This document shows positions 22,171-32,221 of a stretch of 64,000 nucleotides of DNA, one piece after another. Position 1 is the first letter of the stretch, and every line of letters starts with the position of its first letter. This DNA comes from Adiantum capillus-veneris (Eukaryota > Streptophyta > Polypodiopsida > Polypodiales > Pteridaceae). The stretch is taken from positions 73,886,676-73,950,675 of the forward strand of contig CM043969.1 of assembly GCA_014529385.2 (NCBI GenBank), in the 5' to 3' direction. Under the pieces are notes generated by a model. The model was given only the letters and a program-made list of their open reading frames with translations, was not told the origin of the DNA and ran no database searches. Position numbers and translations under genes: made by a program.

Positions 22171-24418
22171 CAACAAGGGTTGCATATAAGTGGAGAAATC
22201 CAATCCCGTAAGGATGCATGAAATCCTTAAAAATCAGAAGAACCCAAATCTTTTTTTGCATCTCTCTTTATTTTTGGTGTTTATAAACACCCCCTTTTTC
22301 GAAGAACTATCAATATCCTTGCTTGCATGCGCATGATTGGGGGGGGGGGGGGGATTACCAAATATGTGAAAAATTTCCACATTCTGCAAATTGCACTAAT
22401 TCCAATTTTTCCATAATACAAAACTTTTTGCATTCTATCCAAAAGTCTCTGTAATGCTGATTTATCATTATTGAGTTAATAGTCTAATATTGATAGATGG
22501 TTCTTAAGGCAGTATGGGATCTAAAGGAATCCTATTGGAATTTGAAGGCTTACCTTGCCTTTGACATATGACACATTCCTTAGCATAAGTGTGAGCATCC
22601 TTTAGTACAATAGGTCAACAAAGCCTTGATTGAAAGATCCTTCTTCATGGGATCTCTATTGAGAAATGTCCACCTGCATTTAAAAATTGAGCTTCCTTTG
22701 ACAACATTTTTTGCTCCTCATCATGAATGCATCTCCTAACAATCTGATATATGCCTTTTTTGTAAAGTGATCTTGCTATAGCCAAGAACGATTTTCTCTT
22801 CAAGGCAAACTTTCTTGTCTGGTCTATGGTAAATGACTCAAGTATTAAACCACCAGTTAAAAACGTGATCATTTCATCATACCAAGAATTAAAGATTAGC
22901 CAATTAACTACAAAAAGATCAACATGAAGAAGTTGATCCTAAATCTCCACTACACGCTCCCTTGACTCTAACCTACTGAGGAAATGGCAAAGTCAAACTC
23001 TTGCAACAATAGTGTACGTCTTGCTAGTCTTCCATGTAAATGAGATTTTGGAATGAGATACAATAGTGCGTGATGGTTAGCATGGAAGATCATCCTCTTT
23101 CGCTTGAGGTCATCAACGTATTTTCATAGTAGGATTGGTTTGAACCATCTCTTAACCACTTTCTACATGAAAATTGATCCTATTGCAATATGAGAAGCAT
23201 CCACAAATAGATGAAATGGAAAACCCCAATCAGGAAGTTGAAGAATAGGTGCAACCACTAGCATTTTCTTCAAAATATGAAATTCTCTCTCTTGTTCTAG
23301 GACCAAGTAAATTTAGCAACTATTTTGATTAGGTGACTCAAAGGTGCACCAACATAACCAAGATATGTACATGTCTTCCATGCCACTTCATAAACCTACT
23401 TAATTTCTATAGCTTCTAAAAAATTGGAACCTTTTGAATGGATTTATCGCTCTTTGGATCAATGGATAACACCTCCGCCTAAATCATAAACCCTAAAAGA
23501 GTTTCCCTCTTTATAGTAACGGCTGATTTTTAAGGATTAAAGCAAATTCTTATTTTTTGCATCTCTCCAAACATTTTTTGAGATGTTCTAAATTTTTTAT
23601 CTTCTTACCAAATACACAGAAATCATGAAGGGAAACTCTCATGAATGAATTTTAAGAGGGTTTAGATACCTTTGGTTATGTTTCTAAAGAGGATGAAGGT
23701 CCAGTTTTTAGGCTAAAGATCATCACTATATTCACCAATGCTCTCCACCCTATTATAAAAGCAATTTTATGCTCATATTTACATGCCATCTTTATCTGGT
23801 CGTAATAATCAGGGAATCCATCCAAGATACTATACATTCATGGCCAGCAACTCAATTCGATAGTGTATCAAATAAATGGTAATGGAAAAGGATCTGACAT
23901 AGTAGCTACATTGAAGGTCCTATAATCCACATAGACTCTTACTTTACCATTTTTTAGGCACTATCGTAATTGGTGATAACCATCTTTCTTCATGAATAGT
24001 CTTGATGAAACTAGCCTGTAGAAATTTGTCAAGCTCTTCCTTAACTTCCTTTGCATAATATGGATTCATTATGAACCTCTATTATACGATAGGCATTGTA
24101 CCTTTCTTTTAGTTAATCTTATGCTGAAAGAAGTTGAGACCTTTACCTTCCATGTCTGAATAGTCCCAAGAAAACATATCTTTAAATTCAATCAACAAAA
24201 GCCTTAAACAATATCTTAAACATAGGGTAGGACTCATTATCAAACTCCATCTTTACGTTTTCAATCACAATCTTTTGATCTATCAAGATCCCCATTGGTT
24301 GGAGTCTCCTGTCATCAACCATTTTTACTTAGAATGGAGTAGGTGCAAGCTTAGGGACTCCCATCCTATAATGCATAGATGCAAGTAAGATATTAAGCCA
24401 AGATCCCATCAAGAGGCC
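22171..24418 (-). repeat. Element D array, unit 3 (with deletion)
   Basis: 2248 bp. It matches units 2 and 4 except for a deletion of roughly 500 bp near 24208-24225, where the RT-protease spacer is joined directly to the protease end (AAGCCTTAAACAATATC then CATAGGGTAGGACTC). Confidence 0.9.
22645..22872 (-). pseudogene. Element D unit 3: integrase H2C2 N-terminal domain
   Basis: A near-identical copy of 19882-20109, with a handful of substitutions (ITFLTGG for ILFLTGG, ESFTIDQ for ESFFIDQ). Confidence 0.75.
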
Positions 24419-24590
24419 CAACAAGGGTTGCATATAAGTGGAGAAATCCAATCCCGTAAGGATGCATGAAATCCTTAAAAATCATAAGAACCCAAATCTT
24501 TTTTTGCATCTCTCTTTATTTTTGGTGATTATAAACACCCCCTTTTTCCAAGAACTATCAATATCCTTGGTGGCATGCGCGTGACTGGAA

Positions 24591-24628
<38 letters not shown>
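24591..24628 (+). repeat. Poly-G tract of 38 bases
   Basis: A homopolymer at the same place in each D unit: 11 G at 16717, 12 G at 19579, 15 G at 22339 and 38 G here. It is poly-C on the sense strand of the element. Confidence 0.9.
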
Positions 24629-24629
<1 letters not shown>

Positions 24630-24919
24630 TTACCAAATATGTGAAAAATTTCCACATTCTGCAAATTGCACTAATTCCAATTTTTCCATAATACAAAACT
24701 TTTTGCATTCTATCCAAAAGTCTCTGTAATGCTGATTTATCATTATTGAGTTAATAGTCTAATATTGATAGATGGTTCTTAAGGCAGTATGGGATTCAAA
24801 GGAATCCTATTGGAATTTGAAGGCTTACCTTGCCTTTGACATATGACACATTCCTTAGCATAAGTGTGAGCATCCTTTAGTACAATAGGTCAACAAAGCC
24901 TTGATTGAAAGATCCTTCT

Positions 24920-25147
24920 TCATGGGATCTCTATTGAGAAATGTCCACCTGCATTTAAAAATTGAGCTTCCTTTGCAAACATTTTTTGCTCCTCATCATG
25001 AATGCATCTCCTAACAATCTGATATATGCCTTTTTTGTAAAGTGGTCTTGCTATAGCCAAGAACGATTTTCTCTTCAAGGCAAACTTTCTTGTCTGGTCT
25101 ATGGTAAATGACTCAAGTATCAAACCACCAGTTAAAAATGTGATCAT
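24920..25147 (-). pseudogene. Element D unit 4: integrase H2C2 N-terminal domain
   Basis: A third near-identical copy of the 75-aa frame (LYKKGIYQIVRRCIHDEE, LNAGGHFSIEIP). The common end at the same stop confirms shared decay before amplification. Confidence 0.75.
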
Positions 25148-25782
25148 TCCATCATACCAAGAATGAAAGATTAGCCAATTAACTACAAAAACATCAACAT
25201 CAACATCAAGAAGGTGATCTTAAATTTCCACTACACGGTCCCTTGACTCTAACCTACTGAGGAAATGGCAAAGTCAAACTCCTGCAACAATAGTGTACGT
25301 CTTGCTAGTCTTCCATGTAAATGAGGTTTTGGAATGAAATACAATAGTGCGTGATGGTTAGCATGGAAGATCATCCTCTTTTGCTTGAGGTCATCAACGT
25401 ATTTTCATAGTGGGATTGGTTTGAACCATCCCTTAACCACTTTCTACATTAAAATTGATCCTATTTCAATATGAGAAGCATCCACAAATAGATGAAATGG
25501 AAAACCCCAATCAGGAAGTTGAAGAATAGGTGCAACCACTAGCATTTTCTTCAAAATATGAAATTCTCTCTCTTGTTCTAGGACCAAGTAAATTTAGCAA
25601 CTATTTTGATAAGGTGACTCAAAGGTGCACCAATATAACCAAGATATGTACATGTCTTCCATGCCACTTCATAAACCTACTTAATTTCTATAGCTTCTCA
25701 AAAATTGGAACCTTTTGAATACTCTTTGGATCAATGGATAACACCTCCTCTTAAATCATAAACCCTAAAAGAGTTTCCCTCT

Positions 25783-26109
25783 TTATAGTAACGGCTGATT
25801 TTTAAGGATTAAAGCACATTCTTTTTTTTTGTATCTCTCCAAACATTTTTTGAGATGTTCTAAATGTTTTATCTTCTTACCAAATACACAAAAATCATCA
25901 AGGGAAACTCTTATGAATGAATTTGAAAAGGGTTTAGATACCTTTGTTGTTGTTTCTAAAGAGGATGAAGGTCCAGTTTTTAGGCTAAAGATCATCACTA
26001 TATGCACCAATGCTCTCCACCCTATCATAAAAGCAATTTTATGCTCATCTTTACGTGCCATCTTTATCTGGTCGTAATAATCAGGGAATCCATCCAAGAT
26101 ACTATACAT
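25783..26109 (-). pseudogene. Element D unit 4: reverse transcriptase palm fragment
   Basis: YSILDGFPDYYDQIKMARKD is followed by VSLDDFCVFG and LEHLKKCLERYKK, which match RT motif A, the catalytic YMDD region (both aspartates kept, first residues changed to Ser-Leu) and the following helix. The part between the motifs is scrambled by frameshifts shared with unit 2. Confidence 0.78.
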
Positions 26110-26941
26110 TCATGGCCAGCAACTCAATTCGATAGTGTATCAAATCAATGGTTATGGAAAAGGATCTGACATAGTAGCTACATTCAAGGTCCTATAATCC
26201 ACATAGACTCTTACTTTACCTTTTTTTAGGCACTATCGTAATGGGTGATAACCATCTTTCTTCATGAATAGGCTTGAGGAAACTAGCTTGTAGAAATTTG
26301 TCAAGCTCCTCCTTAACTTCCTTTGCATAATTTGGATTCATTATGTACCTCTATTATATGATAGGCATTGTACCTTGCTTTTCGTTAATCTTATGCTGAA
26401 AGAAGTTGAGATCACCTTCACCTTTCATGTCTGAATAGTCCCAATAAAACATATCTTTAAATTCAATCAACAAAAGCCTTTAAAAAAAATTCATCTACAC
26501 TCTTCCCTATTTTGACCATTGCATGTTCTTCTTCAATTTCTAAAACTGATTCCTGTAATTCTTATTTTGATGTCCTTGTAGATTTGGACATATGCTCCAA
26601 AAGTCTTTGTTCTACTACAATGATAGCTTCACTCCTCCGTCTCCTTTTTCTCTTCTTGTTCCATAATCTTCTTCTTTTCCAAAACTAATAGTTCATCCAG
26701 TGATCACTATTCCTAGCAAAATTTGATCTAAATAGTTTTTGAGTTTTTTTCTGTAAACCCTACATTGTCAAAACATTAATGTCAAAGACAAGGTCAATGG
26801 AAGGATTGTGGCTAGCAAGAATTTCTCCTCTTCTAGGTCATCCACTTCAACTGCTAAATTTATATCTTGTGCCCACAATGGCATATGTGCTTGTTGCAAC
26901 TTCACTTCTCTAATCATGGGTAATCTGATTTTCTTGTTACC

Positions 26942-27259
26942 CTATTTGATCAACACGTCATTTGATCCCGAATGCTTCAATTTGGCAGTTTTGAACCAAG
27001 GTCTACCCAATAACATAGGGTAGGACTCATTATCAAACTCCATCTTTACGTTTTCAATCACAATCTTTTGATCTATCAAGATCCCCATCGGTTGGAGTCT
27101 CCTATCATCGACCATTTTTACTTGAAATGGAGCAGGTGCAAGCTTAGGGACTACCATCCTATAATACATAGATGCAAGTAAGATATTAAGCCCAGATCCC
27201 CCATCAAGAGGGACTTCTTGAAAAATTTTACGTGCAAACTTGACTTGTATGGTTGGCAC
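26942..27259 (-). pseudogene. Element D unit 4: retropepsin with the original active-site region
   Basis: VKFARKIFQEVPLDGGSGLN contains the DGGSG active-site loop seen in some plant Gypsy proteases. The body is followed by YPMLLGRPW near the C-terminus. This is the only D unit whose protease N-terminus is intact, since units 1-3 join another sequence at this point. The usual DSGA or DTGA loop is D-G-G-S-G here. Confidence 0.78.
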
Positions 27260-28553
27260 TCTAAAGTTCAGTTCATCTGGTGGAATCCCTTCAACCCTTA
27301 TGTGAATGACTTGTATATCCTTACCACCATCTTCTCTACTATCCTAGTATCTCTAAAAAAATGTGCTCTCGGTACAACATTCAACAATTTACTCAATCGG
27401 ATTTAGACATAAGCTTGCATTATATCATCAAACAATATTTCCTTAGGTCTACCCTCTTATATTGATGCTTGTGGTTTTTGAATCCCAAACAACTTTTGGT
27501 ATGTGTTCAAATCTAGAGCCAAATCCTACAGTTTATTGATAACTATTTTTCTTTGATCTCCTTCTGTTCTTTCCATTAGATAAGACCCTTCTTCTTGGAC
27601 CTCTGATATCTTGATCCAAACAGCTTTTGTCTAAATCTAGAGCCAATTCCTACAAATTATTGATAAGTGCTTTTCTTTGATCTCCTCCTATTCTTTCCAT
27701 TGGATAAGACCCTTCTTCTTGGACCTGTGATATCTTGATCCCCAATATCCTCAATTACTATGCAATTTAAGCAATCACATTCAACTCCAATTACTAAATC
27801 AATTGATGTAGCTTTTCCTTGTTTTCAACATCTCTTCACATCTTGTTCTGTTGATCATTGCATGTGATTGGTCCATATTTGTTTATACCACATTACAATG
27901 AGTGAATGGTTTTTGAGGATGATTTAGTATTCAACTTTGGATTCCTTACAAGCCCACCACGTTTGGTAGCATGCATTTCCCTTTCTTCTTCATGCTTGCA
28001 CCACAGCTCATAGTTAGGTCCTACTTTGTGGCCTTCCTTAGTGTAGAAATTGCATTTCATCAAGTCTGAGTTAAATGTAGATCCGTGATTTTTCTAAGCT
28101 AGTCTTGGCATATTTTTGTTATATCTAAAATTACTCTTGTTCTCATTAACAAGAAATGCATGAGGGCATTTAACCGCTTGCTTACACAATCTGTTTGGAG
28201 GATTAGGCTTCCCTATATTCTTGGGGTTGTACCAAAAGGAAATTGGATGGCCCTTTCTTTCACAAATGTCATAGAAGAGTTTTTCCATGGCTTTGTGGGG
28301 GGATATCCTAAGGCCTTAGTTTTTTCCTACAACTACCGCTCTTCCACTTCCTTGAACTTCTTAGACTTCCTTTTCTTCTACTTTTTAAAGAAAGTTGAAT
28401 TGTGCTTCCTTGTTTTCTTCTTAGTGTTGTCTAATTTTGATTCTAAACTAGAATCCACCTCTATCTATATATTTTTCTAAATCTAAATCTAAGTTGCAAT
28501 TTGAATATGACTTAGAAATCTCTTTCTTCTCTCTCCTTATCAAATTAAGTCTT
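27206..28553 (-). pseudogene. Element D: gag-protease linker and gag debris
   Basis: The minus strand continues upstream of the protease without a clean frame. The recognisable piece is 28094-28288, where YDICERKGHPISFWYNPKN aligns to a zinc knuckle (C-x2-C-x4-H-x4-C) with its first and last cysteines changed to Tyr and Trp. A direct duplication of about 124 bp lies inside (units from 27509 and 27633, both containing AAATCTAGAGCC and GACCCTTCTTCTTGGACCT). Confidence 0.55.
27509..27744. repeat. Local tandem duplication, period 124 bp
   Basis: AAATCTAGAGCCAA and the downstream CTTTTCTTTGATCTCCT stretch occur twice, offset by 124 bases, with about 10 % difference. Confidence 0.8.
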
Positions 28554-28669
28554 TGTTGGGAAGCTACACTAGCCATGGGTACTTACCCTAACTCTCAACA
28601 CATGATATATGTGCCACATATTTATGAGGTTAACACCATGGTCCAGGTGAGTCTAGGAACATGAGGACG
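28554..28669 (+). repeat. Element E LTR, left part (Copia-like, split by element B)
   Basis: It begins TGTTGGGAAGCTACACTAG, a typical Copia LTR start. Element B begins at 28670. The rest of the LTR resumes at 57282 and ends CCAACA at 57513, the inverted match of TGTTGG. The joined length would be about 345 bp, normal for Copia. Confidence 0.6.
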
Positions 28670-29601
28670 TGTTGGACGGATACGCTGCGACGGACGTCAG
28701 CACAGCGAGAACTCACCTAACAAGTAATGTCAGCTAAGGACGAAGCTCGACCCGCAGGCGCGTGGAAGCAAGCATAAGGTGTCAACCTACACTCGAACGA
28801 CTCCTAACTAATTCCTACAGAGGTCCCTACCAATTGTCTAAGTCACAGTCTTCCAGAGAACAAAAGAGGATGCTTCCTACAACGCTTGATAGAGCCGAAT
28901 ACCTATCAAACACTTCCGAAACACCACAGAACTTGAAGGAGACCCTACTAATACCTATAGGCCACTCTCCTTAAGGTCTATGAACCAAAATCACGACCCA
29001 AAACACCCGGTGCAGAAACACGTAGGATGTCTGACCGAAATTTGCAGGTCTTCATTTCCAAAATCTGAAGTGCCTAATGTGTAGTTCTACTCAATGTGAA
29101 CGCGTGGATATGTTGCAATGCAAAATCGGGCAACGTATGCTCACCCAAACTACCGATGAAGCTCTTAGAAGGAGCTCCCAAAGCCAGACCGTACGCGCGC
29201 AATGTTGGTAACGGCTTGTAGCTCTAGTCGGGGGCAACACGCTGCACTCCTCCGCACTCGATTCCGACCACCGTAGCACATATAGCGTCAAGACAAAGCT
29301 CACACTCTCTCTCACGTAAACAGTACGCTCACTCACAAACTTAAAGTTGTTTAAAATGACAAAAGGTTTTTCATTAAGGTCAAAAAGTGATATATATACC
29401 TTACAAATTCTCAAACCCTAAAGTTTCAAAATCATCCATCTACTCCATCTAACTATCAAAACTGGGATACAATCTGGAAACTTCTGTAAGTCCCACTATT
29501 TACAAGGTGAAAAACCAGGTTTTCCTCAATGAATGACTAATTACAAAAAATAATAATCCGCAGAGTAGTTAGATGCCGTGGGGTGTGTCCAGCTTCTAAC
29601 A
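28670..29601 (-). repeat. Element B 3' LTR
   Basis: 932 bp, TGTTGGACGG...TTCTAACA on the plus strand, paired with 56351-57281. A half-copy of the element's 24-bp palindrome (CGTAGGATGTCT) lies at 29021-29032. Confidence 0.95.
29389..29400 (-). promoter_or_regulatory. Likely TATA box in the element B 3' LTR
   Basis: GGTATATATATC on the minus strand, conserved in the other LTR (57069-57080). The orientation agrees with transcription of the element. Confidence 0.5.
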
Positions 29602-29629
29602 TCCCCCCCCCCCCCCCCCCCCCCTCCTT
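29602..29629 (-). promoter_or_regulatory. Element B polypurine tract with 22-G run
   Basis: On the sense (minus) strand this reads AAGGA followed by 22 G, then AT and the LTR start TGTTAG. It primes plus-strand DNA synthesis. The pure G run is far longer than a usual tract and may have grown by slippage. Confidence 0.75.
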
Positions 29630-29666
29630 GTTCATGTCATCCTCGACATGGCCTTGATCTTTTGCT

Positions 29667-30206
29667 TCACCTTATGGTCTCCCGCATCTTTAGCAGTGAT
29701 TCGTACCGTGCATGTAGATTTAGCATTGTTGGTCCAAAGATGTCTGTATGCATGGTAAAGAACCCCGTGTAGAAAGCTTCTTCAAACGCCTGGAGGTGAT
29801 AGGATGGGAGAAACATGATTCTTTGATATAACGCATGTATCACCTCCTTGGAAGGCTGACCTAACATATCATAAGCACATTTGTATGTGTCCTGGAAGAA
29901 AAATATGATGTCAGTCACCTGTCCTGGCTTGAAGGTTTTAAACACTGCTAGGATGGTTCTGTAGATCTTTCTCATCATGATGCATGTAAGGTCAGGTGAG
30001 CCAGTGAACAACTTTATGGCGCCCGTTAGGGTTTTCACCATGTATTGTACACTTATTCTCTCACCTGCCTTCATGCCTAGCAGCTTTGGGTAGTTCAGCC
30101 AAGTGGGTTGGCTTATCTCTAAGATTTCGTGTGCTTTCCACGTCCTAACCCTTGGTAGAGGGAAGAAGCTGAGGTTGTCTCCGATGTGTTTAGGTGCTTC
30201 TACCAA
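29667..30206 (-). pseudogene. Element B extra ORF, C-terminal segment
   Basis: A 179-aa open stretch at the end of the large extra ORF. The same frame continues upstream to 30549 and beyond, broken only by TAG codons at 30258-30260 and 30342-30344. It looks globular and aromatic-rich (SVQYMVKTLTGAIKLFTG, IIFFFQDTYKCAYDMLG, AFEEAFYTGFF) without clear membrane helices. I recognise no family. Its place next to the 3' LTR is where some plant Gypsy elements carry env-like or other additional ORFs. Nothing here looks like an envelope protein. Confidence 0.6.
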
Positions 30207-30548
30207 GTGTATTAGGTACTGCGGGTACTTCGTAAGCCAAGCCTTCCTCCACTTGGGCTAAGAATCCACTATCAACCTTACTCCTTCTGGCCTCAAGGTG
30301 TTTGCATTGTAGAGAGGGACCGTTGGCTCTTCTCTGATCCGCTAGTTTATTGTTGCCGCTTCATATTTAAGCAATGGATATGGGAGAGAGGGTTGTAGCC
30401 ATTCACGCCTGAGATTGCTGGTGTCGATTTTCTGAATTGTCATTGATTTGAAAACCCTCTCTTCCCATTCCAAGGCTTCTTTTGTGCTTTCTCTGAGCTC
30501 TGCCTCTATTGCTTTTCGCAAATTTTCCTCCTCTTCTTGTGTTAGATC

Positions 30549-30944
30549 CTAGGGTTCTTGAGAGGAGCCTGCTATTCTTTCCTCTGGCATGGGTGTGTCC
30601 ACAGGATCTGCCACATTGTCGAGGTCGATGCCCTCATTGGCAGCTGGCCCTGAGCTCTCTGCTTCTGCTTGTTGCCGGCCTTTTAACTCCTTTATTTTCT
30701 TGAGGAGTGTCTGCTTCTCCGCTTCGGCTTCTCCGCCCATAGTCACGAGGAGGTCATTGAGTTCAGCATTTACCTTTTCAGCCTCCTCGAGCTTTATCTT
30801 CATGCTCTCCAATTCTTCTTGTAGGGCTTTCTGGCTGTCCTCCAATCTAGTTTGCATTGTGATAGAACCTTCAACCATGATCACCCTCTGCTTCTTCTCA
30901 AGAGTCAAATCCCTTTGGAGTTCTTGCATTTGCTCTTCATACAT
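30549..30944 (-). pseudogene. Element B extra ORF, coiled-coil segment 2
   Basis: A heptad-rich helical stretch (MQELQRDLTLEKKQRVIMVE, ESMKIKLEEAEKVNAEL, KIKELKGRQQAEAE) followed by an acidic tail ending MPEERIAGSSQEP before a TAG. Beyond that stop the frame goes on (EEEENLRKAIEAELRE, then LRREWLQPSLPYPLLKYEAA), so the stop is likely a nonsense change of CAG. It follows coiled-coil segment 1 after a frameshift near 31065. Confidence 0.65.
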
Positions 30945-31063
30945 TTGACTCTCGGAAATAACTTGAGTTGAGCTTGTAGCTCTAACTCTCGCAGGTGATG
31001 CTCTCAGCCTCTGGATGGTTTGATCTTTTACTTTTAATTGGTCCTTGAGCTCAAGGACTTCAT

Positions 31064-31450
31064 TCAGGCTTGCTCTTGTTCTATTTCCGCCTTTTCCTTA
31101 GCATTTCTCAAGGCCTCTACTTCTTTCTTTTCCTCTGCTAGCTGGAGTGTCAGATTATCCCTTTCTTTTTCTGCATCTCCCAATGACTTGCTAAGTTGCA
31201 GGCACTCTTCTTCAGCTGCTTGCAATCTTTTTGCCGCTGCCTCATTTGCTTCTTCCTTTGCTTGGCAGTTTTGTAGAGCAGTGGCCAGGCTATCCTGGAG
31301 GTCAGCTTCTCTTTCTTTGTGTCCTTGGCTTTTTGCCTGCAGTAGATCTCTTTCCATCTTGGTCTTTACTTCAGTGGCCTTTAGAGTTATCAATTCTTCG
31401 TTTGATGCCACAGATTGTGCCCTTATTCCAGCTAGCATTGTCATCACCAC
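31064..31450 (-). pseudogene. Element B extra ORF, coiled-coil segment 1
   Basis: A 128-aa alanine/glutamate-rich heptad region (ERDLLQAKSQGHKEREADLQ, AAAKRLQAAEEECLQLSKSL, LAEEKKEVEALRNAKEKAEI), a strong predicted dimeric coiled coil. Upstream the same frame runs on to the 231-aa segment, separated only by the TAG at 31517. At about 31065 the frame stops (TGA) and the protein-like text continues in the next frame, so one base was gained or lost there. Confidence 0.7.
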
Positions 31451-31516
31451 ATCCCAATCATTCGAGGGCGGGTGCAGGTCTACCGTGTCGGTAGCAATTT
31501 CCTTAAGTTCAACTAG

Positions 31517-32212
31517 CTAGATGCCTGGCATCTGTTCTTTACTTCCTGTCCTTGCCAAGTCGAATGGGACTGTGGCGGCTTCTTCTCTTGTATAGCCTGC
31601 AGCTAGCAGGTCCAGAAATGCATAATATGCTTCCTCAAGCTCTTTTTGCTCAGATGCAGGCTTGGCCTCTTCTTTGGGCTCAGGCTCTGGCTTTTGCTCT
31701 TGCTCTTCATCCTGGTGTTCTTCTTGATTGTCTCCGGCCTCCCTATCTTCTGGTGGCAGGCTATTAGGAGGTGGTGATGGTTGTGGTGATGGCTGTGGGC
31801 TAGGTTTAGGGATATCTGGTAAAGCTGTAGGGTTGCCCTTAAAATCTCTATCTGCTTTCGTCTTTCTTTCCCTTTCCTGGTTTTCTTGTTCATCTAGCAA
31901 CGTCTGCCGTATCTGCTCCACTTCTTCCTCGATGAAAGGGATGTGGGGAATGTTTTCTGATGCGGCATCAAGAATCTCGAAATTCTTGATGTAGTCTTCG
32001 AAGCGGTCCCTCTGCACTCTTCTTGAGGATCCGGACATAGACTCGAGGGATGGATTCCATAATTCGTTTAAATCGCCCTTGAGGGCTCTTTCTTCTCGAA
32101 AACTCTCCATCAGCCTCTCGAGTCTAGCCGCTTTTTGTGACCGAGTCTCTTTGGCTGGCACTTGAGCAGATCCTTTTTTTCCTTTCTTCTGCTCAGGTTG
32201 CTCCTCTTCCAC
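31517..32212 (-). pseudogene. Element B extra ORF, charged linker segment
   Basis: 231 aa in the same frame as the 311-aa segment upstream, from which it is separated by TGA at 32222-32224. There is no ATG close to its beginning, which argues that it is a continuation and not a separate gene. It starts with a Lys/Glu-rich stretch, then FRRERALKG-like helices, a proline-rich PSPQPSPQPSPPPNSLPP spacer, an acidic EEEQ region and a final small helical part (YYAFLDLLAAGYTREEAATV). It joins the N-terminal domain to the coiled coil. A TAG ends it at 31517. Confidence 0.65.
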
Positions 32213-32221
32213 TAGCTCTAG

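Larger units (their letters stand above)
24419..27205 (-). repeat. Element D array, unit 4
   Basis: 2787 bp. This unit continues at its right end into the original protease upstream sequence instead of a junction, so it marks the edge of the ancestral element. It holds the longest G run of the array. Confidence 0.9.

Noticed and set aside
28762-28974. Similar small frames at 28762-28974 and 56443-56655, and at 29091-29414 and 56772-57095
   Set aside because: They lie inside the two LTRs of element B, with no coding signature.
30589-31994. Plus-strand frames of 88-160 codons (30589-30948, 31038-31520, 31728-31994)
   Set aside because: They are antisense shadows of the coiled-coil and linker segments, Ser/Leu-rich as expected from the complement of Glu/Lys/Ala codons.
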